Below, piece after piece: positions 1 to 5,124 of a stretch of 5,124 bases of DNA (the first letter of the stretch is position 1; the number at the start of each line of letters is the position of its first letter). Source of the DNA: CAYFSC01 sp964345695 (lineage in GTDB: Bacteria; Bacteroidota; Rhodothermia; Rhodothermales; Salinibacteraceae); contig CAYFSC010000201.1 of assembly GCA_964345695.1 (NCBI GenBank), positions 1-5,124 of the forward strand, written 5' to 3'. The notes beneath the pieces are model-generated. The model was not told the origin of the DNA, ran no database searches, and worked only from the letters and a program-made list of their open reading frames with translations. The translations under genes and the position numbers were made by a program.

Positions 1-30
1 GGTCTCTGCGGCTTCCGATGCCTGAGACCA
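1..30 (-). terminator. Candidate acs transcription terminator (stem-loop, cut by window edge)
   Basis: GGTCTC at 1-6 pairs exactly with GAGACC at 24-29. An inner GGC (10-12) / GCC (20-22) pair closes a 7-base loop, with small bulges between the two stems. The structure begins 22 bases beyond the acs stop codon when read on the minus strand, which is a typical terminator position. The expected U-tract would lie outside the window, so the call is incomplete. On the plus strand a T-run (TTTTTGTT, about 40-47) follows some 10 bases after the stem, so the element might also work weakly in that direction. Confidence 0.45.
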
Positions 31-51
31 AGCGTCCTGTTTTTGTTCAGA

Positions 52-2049
<1,998 letters not shown>

Positions 2050-2054
2050 GATTC

Positions 2055-2068
2055 TGTGTAGTGTGTAG
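2055..2068 (-). repeat. Tandem 7-base repeat just upstream of the acs start codon
   Basis: On the minus strand CTACACA occurs twice back to back, ending six bases before the acs ATG, exactly where a Shine-Dalgarno would be expected. No purine-rich ribosome-binding sequence is present there. The repeat may be incidental, or it may help keep the start region unstructured. Confidence 0.5.
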
Positions 2069-2100
2069 GTAAAAGAGGCTGCGCGGATGTGTGGGATCAT

Positions 2101-2139
2101 GACGGCTAGCGTGCCTGGCGCCGGACCCAGGGGGCCGTC
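2101..2139 (-). repeat. Nested inverted repeat in the acs leader
   Basis: GACGGC (2101-2106) pairs with GCCGTC (2134-2139). Inside it CCTGG (2114-2118) pairs with CCAGG (2127-2131) around an 8-base loop. It lies about 52-90 bases before the acs start and would be transcribed into the leader if the promoter candidate at 2170-2202 is used. It could be a leader hairpin affecting translation or mRNA stability, or a DNA operator. The base pairing is seen directly; the function is inferred. Confidence 0.4.
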
Positions 2140-2169
2140 GTGCGGGGCAGACCCGGAAACGCTTTCATA

Positions 2170-2202
2170 ACATTACCACACTTATTTCACAATTTCAACA
2201 AA
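2170..2202 (-). promoter_or_regulatory. acs: Candidate acs promoter in an AT-rich island
   Basis: On the minus strand TTGAAA (2198-2193) is followed after exactly 17 bases by TAATGT (2175-2170), a fair sigma70-like pair (5/6 and 3/6 to consensus). The same stretch can be read as a Bacteroidota promoter: TTTG (2202-2199), 23 bases, then TAATGTTA (4 of the 6 fixed positions of TAnnTTTG). The surrounding 2165-2205 block is clearly AT-rich in an otherwise GC-rich sequence. Transcription would start near 2163, giving a leader of about 115 bases that contains the nested hairpin. Confidence 0.4.
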
Positions 2203-2301
2203 CCTTCAGGCGCTGCGCCAAGCAGAAATCGCGGCTTAGAGTGTTCAATATCAAGATCGTCCAGAGTTGCCTGCGCTTTGAAAAGGACGGTTCCCAGTCG
2301 C

Positions 2302-2338
2302 CCGTGGGGATGTCTCCCATAAGTCCGTGGGGAGTCTC
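2302..2338. repeat. Direct repeat, possible regulator-binding sites
   Basis: CCGTGGGGATGTCTC (2302-2316) recurs as CCGTGGGGAGTCTC (2325-2338). The copies differ only by one extra T and start 23 bases apart, about two helical turns. The spacing would place two protein monomers or dimers on the same DNA face. The repeat is seen directly; a role as an operator is inference. Confidence 0.4.
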
Positions 2339-2358
2339 TTGTGATTCCGCTGTCCCCG

Positions 2359-2389
2359 TTGCAGTTTGCTTGAATACCCGGTACGTTCA
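2359..2389 (+). promoter_or_regulatory. Weak promoter-like pair overlapping an imperfect palindrome
   Basis: TGAATACC (2371-2378) and GGTA-CG-TTCA (2380-2389) form an inverted repeat broken by a central C and a two-base insertion. A weak sigma70-like pair overlaps it: TTGCAG (2359-2364), 17 bases, TACGTT (2382-2387), each 3/6 to consensus. If real, it would drive the CBS/DUF294-exonuclease unit with a leader of about 170 bases and the palindrome as an operator. The match is poor and could be chance. Confidence 0.2.
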
Positions 2390-2562
2390 GTGCAGGCACG
2401 TCTTTATGAAGGTCGCGGGAAGACGAGATATCGCCGATTCCGCGAGGTCGAAGCGCCCGGACCGCAGCGAGGAAGGACTCCGGTGGGGCCCGCGAACCTT
2501 TTCGCAGACGGACTCGAAGGACGCACCTCTTCTCAGGCTCTCTATTGTTATTGCGTGGTATC

Positions 2563-4443
2563 ATGTCGTCTTCGTCCTCTGGCGCAGCGGAACCGGTGGA
2601 AGTGACCGAGTTGGTCGACTTCCTGGGGGCCACGCCCCCGTTTACGGAGCTCTCTCGGCATCACCTGGCACGCGTGGCGCGGAACCTGGACATCACCTAC
2701 GTTCCGGCGGACACGTGCGTGCTGGACCTCGGCGACACACCTGAGACGCTGTTCCTGGTGCGCATGGGCGCGGTCGAACTGCAGAATACGTCCGGGACTC
2801 TCGTTGCACGACTCGGCGAGGGCGAGTTTTTCGCCTACCCCTCTCTGCTGACCGGCGACCCGGTGCAGCGGCGCGTGACGACAATCGAGGACTGCCTGTT
2901 CTATCTGATTCCAGAAGCAGACTTCGATGCCGTTCGCGCGACGTCGGACGCTGTGGATCGCTTCTTTGCACGGGCCCACAGCAACCGCATCCGCGACGCC
3001 GTCCTCGAGAAACCGCAGGAGACGCCGCTCGCCACGCCGGTTCGCTCCATCCTCTCGCGCGCGCCCATCACGGCGTCGCCCGACGTATCGATCCGGAGCG
3101 CGGCTCAAGCGATGCGCGAGGAGCGGGTCTCCTGCCTGCTGCTCTGTGACGACGATACGCTTGTCGGACTCGTGACCGACCGGGACCTGCGGGTACGCGT
3201 CCTGGCCGCCGGGGTCGATCCCGAGCGTCCGGTTCGCGACATCATGACGAGCGATCCCGCAACCATTGCGGCCGATCAGTACGCGTTCGAGGCGCTTCTC
3301 ACGATGAGCCGGCGCAACGTGCATCACCTGCCGGTCCGGACCGGCGAGACGCTCGCTGGCGTGGTTACGATCACAGACCTCATGCGGCTGCAGGCCGACA
3401 ATCCGGTCTACCTCGTGGGCGAGGTGTGGAAACAGGACGACTTGGACGGACTGGTGGACGTGAGCCGACGCATTCCGCAGGTCGTGCATGATCTGGTGCA
3501 GAGCGGCGCGCGGTCCCATGACGTGGCGCGCGTCGTGACCGCCGTCAGTGACGCTCTCACGCAGCGCTTGCTGGAGATGGGCGAAGCGAAGCTGGGTCCA
3601 CCGCCCGTTCCGTACGCCTGGATGGCCCTCGGCTCGCAAGCCCGCTTCGAGCAAACCGCCCACTCCGACCAGGACAATGCCCTGCTGTTGTCGGACCAGG
3701 CCGATCTCTCGGCTCACGACGACTACTTTCTGGCGCTCGCCGAATTTGTATGTGACGGACTGAACGCGTGCGGATACGAATACTGTCCGGGCGGCGTCAT
3801 GGCTACGACCGACGACTGGCGCCAACCGCTCGCGGCATGGAAGCGCACGTTCCGCGCGTGGATCCAGGAGCCGACGCCGAAGGCGCTGATGCATTCGACC
3901 ATCTTTTTCGACCTGCGCCACGTGCATGGCGCGGCCGGACTGACGCGCAGCCTCCAGTCCTTCGTTCTCGACCAGACCGCCCAGAACTCGATCTTCCTCG
4001 CCTGCCTCACAACCAACGCCCTGGAGGCAACACCACCGCTGGGCTTTTTCCGGCAGTTTGTGCTCGACGAGCACGGCGGTGAAGAGGACACGCTCGACCT
4101 GAAGCACAGCGGCGTCGTTCCCATCATCGACATCGCGCGGATCTACGCGCTGGCACGCGGTATTTCGGCCGTCAATACCAGAAAGCGGCTGCAGCAACTC
4201 GCCGACGCCGGTCATATGAGCCCCGACGACGCCACCGATCTGCAGGACGCGCATGCCTTCATCGCCCGCGTACGACTGGAGCACCAGGCCGCACAGATCG
4301 GGCGGGGCGAGACGCCGACCCATTACGTGTCGCCCAACGCCCTGTCCGATTTTGAGCGGCGGCACCTTAAAGATGCCTTTCGCATTGTGAGCACCATGCA
4401 GTCGGCTCTGGCGCAGCGGTATCAAACCCACTTTCTCTCGTGA
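2563..4443 (+). CDS. cNMP-binding-like / tandem CBS / DUF294 nucleotidyltransferase signalling protein
   Basis: A 626-residue soluble multidomain protein with no membrane segment. Domains in order: a cyclic-nucleotide-binding-like fold (about 15-140); CBS 1 (158-217) and CBS 2 (224-277); a DUF294 nucleotidyltransferase domain related to GlnD/GlnE (about 300-460); and the DUF294 C-terminal partner domain (about 470-620). The nucleotidyltransferase signature is clear: Gly357-Ser358, Arg361 and Asp369-x-Asp371, with Asp450 in IFFDLR a likely third metal ligand. Both CBS copies keep G-h-h-T-x-x-D (Gly202/Thr205/Asp208 and Gly266/Thr269/Asp272), the usual adenine-nucleotide contact. The cNMP cassette is degenerate: Ala91-Tyr92 stand where CRP has Gly71-Glu72. 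The start is ATG 2563; a TTG at 2545 would add only six residues. No Shine-Dalgarno is seen. It is followed 18 bases later by an exonuclease gene, probably in one transcript. The substrate is unknown; context suggests a role in acetate or energy-state control. Confidence 0.92.
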   Translation: MSSSSSGAAEPVEVTELVDFLGATPPFTELSRHHLARVARNLDITYVPADTCVLDLGDTPETLFLVRMGAVELQNTSGTLVARLGEGEFFAYPSLLTGDPVQRRVTTIEDCLFYLIPEADFDAVRATSDAVDRFFARAHSNRIRDAVLEKPQETPLATPVRSILSRAPITASPDVSIRSAAQAMREERVSCLLLCDDDTLVGLVTDRDLRVRVLAAGVDPERPVRDIMTSDPATIAADQYAFEALLTMSRRNVHHLPVRTGETLAGVVTITDLMRLQADNPVYLVGEVWKQDDLDGLVDVSRRIPQVVHDLVQSGARSHDVARVVTAVSDALTQRLLEMGEAKLGPPPVPYAWMALGSQARFEQTAHSDQDNALLLSDQADLSAHDDYFLALAEFVCDGLNACGYEYCPGGVMATTDDWRQPLAAWKRTFRAWIQEPTPKALMHSTIFFDLRHVHGAAGLTRSLQSFVLDQTAQNSIFLACLTTNALEATPPLGFFRQFVLDEHGGEEDTLDLKHSGVVPIIDIARIYALARGISAVNTRKRLQQLADAGHMSPDDATDLQDAHAFIARVRLEHQAAQIGRGETPTHYVSPNALSDFERRHLKDAFRIVSTMQSALAQRYQTHFLS

Positions 4444-4461
4444 CCACACTCGCCGACGGCT

Positions 4462-5124
4462 ATGATCTCTCGCCTCACTCGGTGGTGGTATCGGCGTCGG
4501 ACGTCCTCGGACGCGATGCAGGCCTACCTGGACACGCCACTGCCGCGCCGACGCGACGATGCGCAGACGGTGTCCTATCTCGCGCTGGACCTCGAAACGA
4601 CCGGCCTCGACCCCGCGGCCGACACGATCGTGAGCGTTGGCTGGGTGCCCATTGCAGACGCACACATCCGGATGAGCGGTGCGCGACACCTCTTCGTGTC
4701 CATCGACGGTTCCGTCGCACAAAGCGCGACCATCCACCGCATTCGCGACAGCGATCTGTCGGCGGGCGTGCCCGAAGAGGAGGCCCTGCACGCCGCGCTT
4801 GATGCCCTCCAGGGCCGGGTGTTGCTCGTGCACCACGCCCCGCTCGACCTCCGGTTTCTGCATGCGGCGTGTCGGCGCCACTGCAGCGTGCCGCTTCACG
4901 CGCGAGTCGTCGACACGCTGAGGCTGGCCCATGCGCGGAAGAGCCGCGGACGGCAGGAGGCCCGCGAGGGAGCCCTTCGCCTCGATGCGCTGCGTGGGGA
5001 GTTCAACCTGCCGCGCTATCCGGCGCACGATGCCCTCACGGATGCCCTGGCCACCGCCGAGCTGTTCCTGGCGATGCTTCCCCGCTGGGCCGGCGACGCC
5101 CCCCTCCCGCTCAAGACGCTCCTC
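4462..5124 (+). CDS. DnaQ-like DEDDh 3'-5' exonuclease (3' end outside window)
   Basis: 221 residues are visible and the frame is still open at the window edge, so the gene is partial. It belongs to the DNA polymerase III epsilon-type exonuclease fold, which removes nucleotides from 3' ends using two metal ions. All five catalytic residues are present: Asp43 and Glu45 in LDLETTGLD, Asp129 in HHAPLDLRFL, and His189 and Asp194 in HDALTDA. The Exo II motif has His-His where HN is usual. A basic, Arg-rich N-terminus (1-31) precedes the fold. With only one domain it looks like a stand-alone exonuclease rather than the replicative epsilon subunit, and by family length it should end shortly after the window. 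ATG 4462 is chosen as the first start after the upstream stop; ATG 4516 is an alternative that drops the basic tail. The 18-base gap and shared strand suggest co-transcription with the CBS/DUF294 gene. No Shine-Dalgarno is seen. Its actual substrate, DNA, RNA or a nucleotide-modified product, is unknown. Confidence 0.88.
   Translation, partial: MISRLTRWWYRRRTSSDAMQAYLDTPLPRRRDDAQTVSYLALDLETTGLDPAADTIVSVGWVPIADAHIRMSGARHLFVSIDGSVAQSATIHRIRDSDLSAGVPEEEALHAALDALQGRVLLVHHAPLDLRFLHAACRRHCSVPLHARVVDTLRLAHARKSRGRQEAREGALRLDALRGEFNLPRYPAHDALTDALATAELFLAMLPRWAGDAPLPLKTLL

Larger units (their letters stand above)
2050..2562. promoter_or_regulatory. Divergent intergenic control region between acs and the CBS/DUF294 gene
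   Basis: This 513-base stretch separates the two divergent start codons. Open frames crossing it (for example about 2187-2633 minus and 2241-2744 plus) resemble no family I recognise and overlap the start of the CBS/DUF294 gene, so I treat it as non-coding. Reading from acs outward it holds a tandem 7-mer beside the acs start, a nested inverted repeat (2101-2139), an AT-rich promoter-like island (about 2165-2205), a direct repeat (2302-2338) and an imperfect palindrome (2371-2389). The part from about 2390 to 2562 shows no signal I can name. Its length and structure suggest regulated transcription in both directions, which is an inference. Confidence 0.6.

Noticed and set aside
1..29. Opposed GGTCTC/GAGACC sites as a sign of engineered DNA
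   Set aside because: Such sites are used in cloning, but here they form the stem of a hairpin at a natural terminator position and no vector sequence is visible.
2172..2190. CRP-like site (TTGTGA... on the minus strand) near the acs promoter candidate
   Set aside because: Only one half-site (TGTGA) is present and the expected TCACA partner at the right spacing is missing.
2187..2633. A possible 148-residue gene on the minus strand of the intergenic region
   Set aside because: It overlaps the start of the CBS/DUF294 gene, has no recognisable domain or ribosome-binding site, and would remove the divergent control region.
2241..2744. A possible 167-residue plus-strand gene entering the CBS/DUF294 gene
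   Set aside because: It overlaps the real gene in another frame for about 180 bases and shows no recognisable motif.
4440..4802. A 120-residue plus-strand frame starting with GTG overlapping the upstream TGA
   Set aside because: The overlap looks like translational coupling, but the frame ends early and is Arg/Gly-rich without motifs. The frame beginning at 4462 carries all the exonuclease catalytic residues.
2548..5028. An 826-residue minus-strand open frame opposite both plus-strand genes
   Set aside because: It spans two well-supported genes and their junction on the opposite strand. It has no recognisable motif and is explained by GC-rich codon use.

Overview
The window is a GC-rich bacterial chromosomal segment holding three genes. 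They are arranged as one gene on the minus strand and a two-gene unit on the plus strand, diverging from a roughly 0.5 kb intergenic region. No RNA gene, insertion sequence, CRISPR array or phage gene is visible. The predicted proteins are rich in Asp and Glu, especially the synthetase. None of the three start codons has a convincing Shine-Dalgarno sequence, and the best promoter candidate can be read as either a sigma70-type or a Bacteroidota-type (TTTG / TAnnTTTG) element. Together these suggest a GC-rich, possibly halophilic member of the Bacteroidota/Rhodothermota group (Salinibacter-like). This is an inference from composition and signals, not from a database match.

Layout: (1) Positions 1-51 hold an inverted repeat that probably forms the acs transcription terminator, cut by the window edge. 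(2) Positions 52-2049 (minus) encode a complete AMP-forming acetyl-CoA synthetase, with the acetate pocket, hinge and regulatory lysine intact. (3) Positions 2050-2562 form the divergent control region. It has an AT-rich promoter-like island for acs, a nested leader hairpin, a 14-base direct repeat and an imperfect palindrome. (4) Positions 2563-4443 (plus) encode a 626-residue signalling protein: a cyclic-nucleotide-binding-like domain, two CBS domains, a DUF294-type nucleotidyltransferase domain and its C-terminal partner domain. (5) Positions 4462-5124 (plus) encode a DEDDh (DnaQ-like) 3'-5' exonuclease that runs off the window end.

How they may work together: Acs turns acetate, ATP and CoA into acetyl-CoA, AMP and PPi. 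The CBS pair keeps the residues that usually bind adenine nucleotides, so the neighbouring protein could sense AMP/ATP and act through its GlnD/GlnE-like nucleotidyltransferase domain on an unknown target. DUF294/CBS proteins paired with a DnaQ-like exonuclease near acetate-use genes are, to my knowledge, a recurring arrangement, but I know of no established mechanism. This sensor-transferase-exonuclease pair is the most interesting system in the window.
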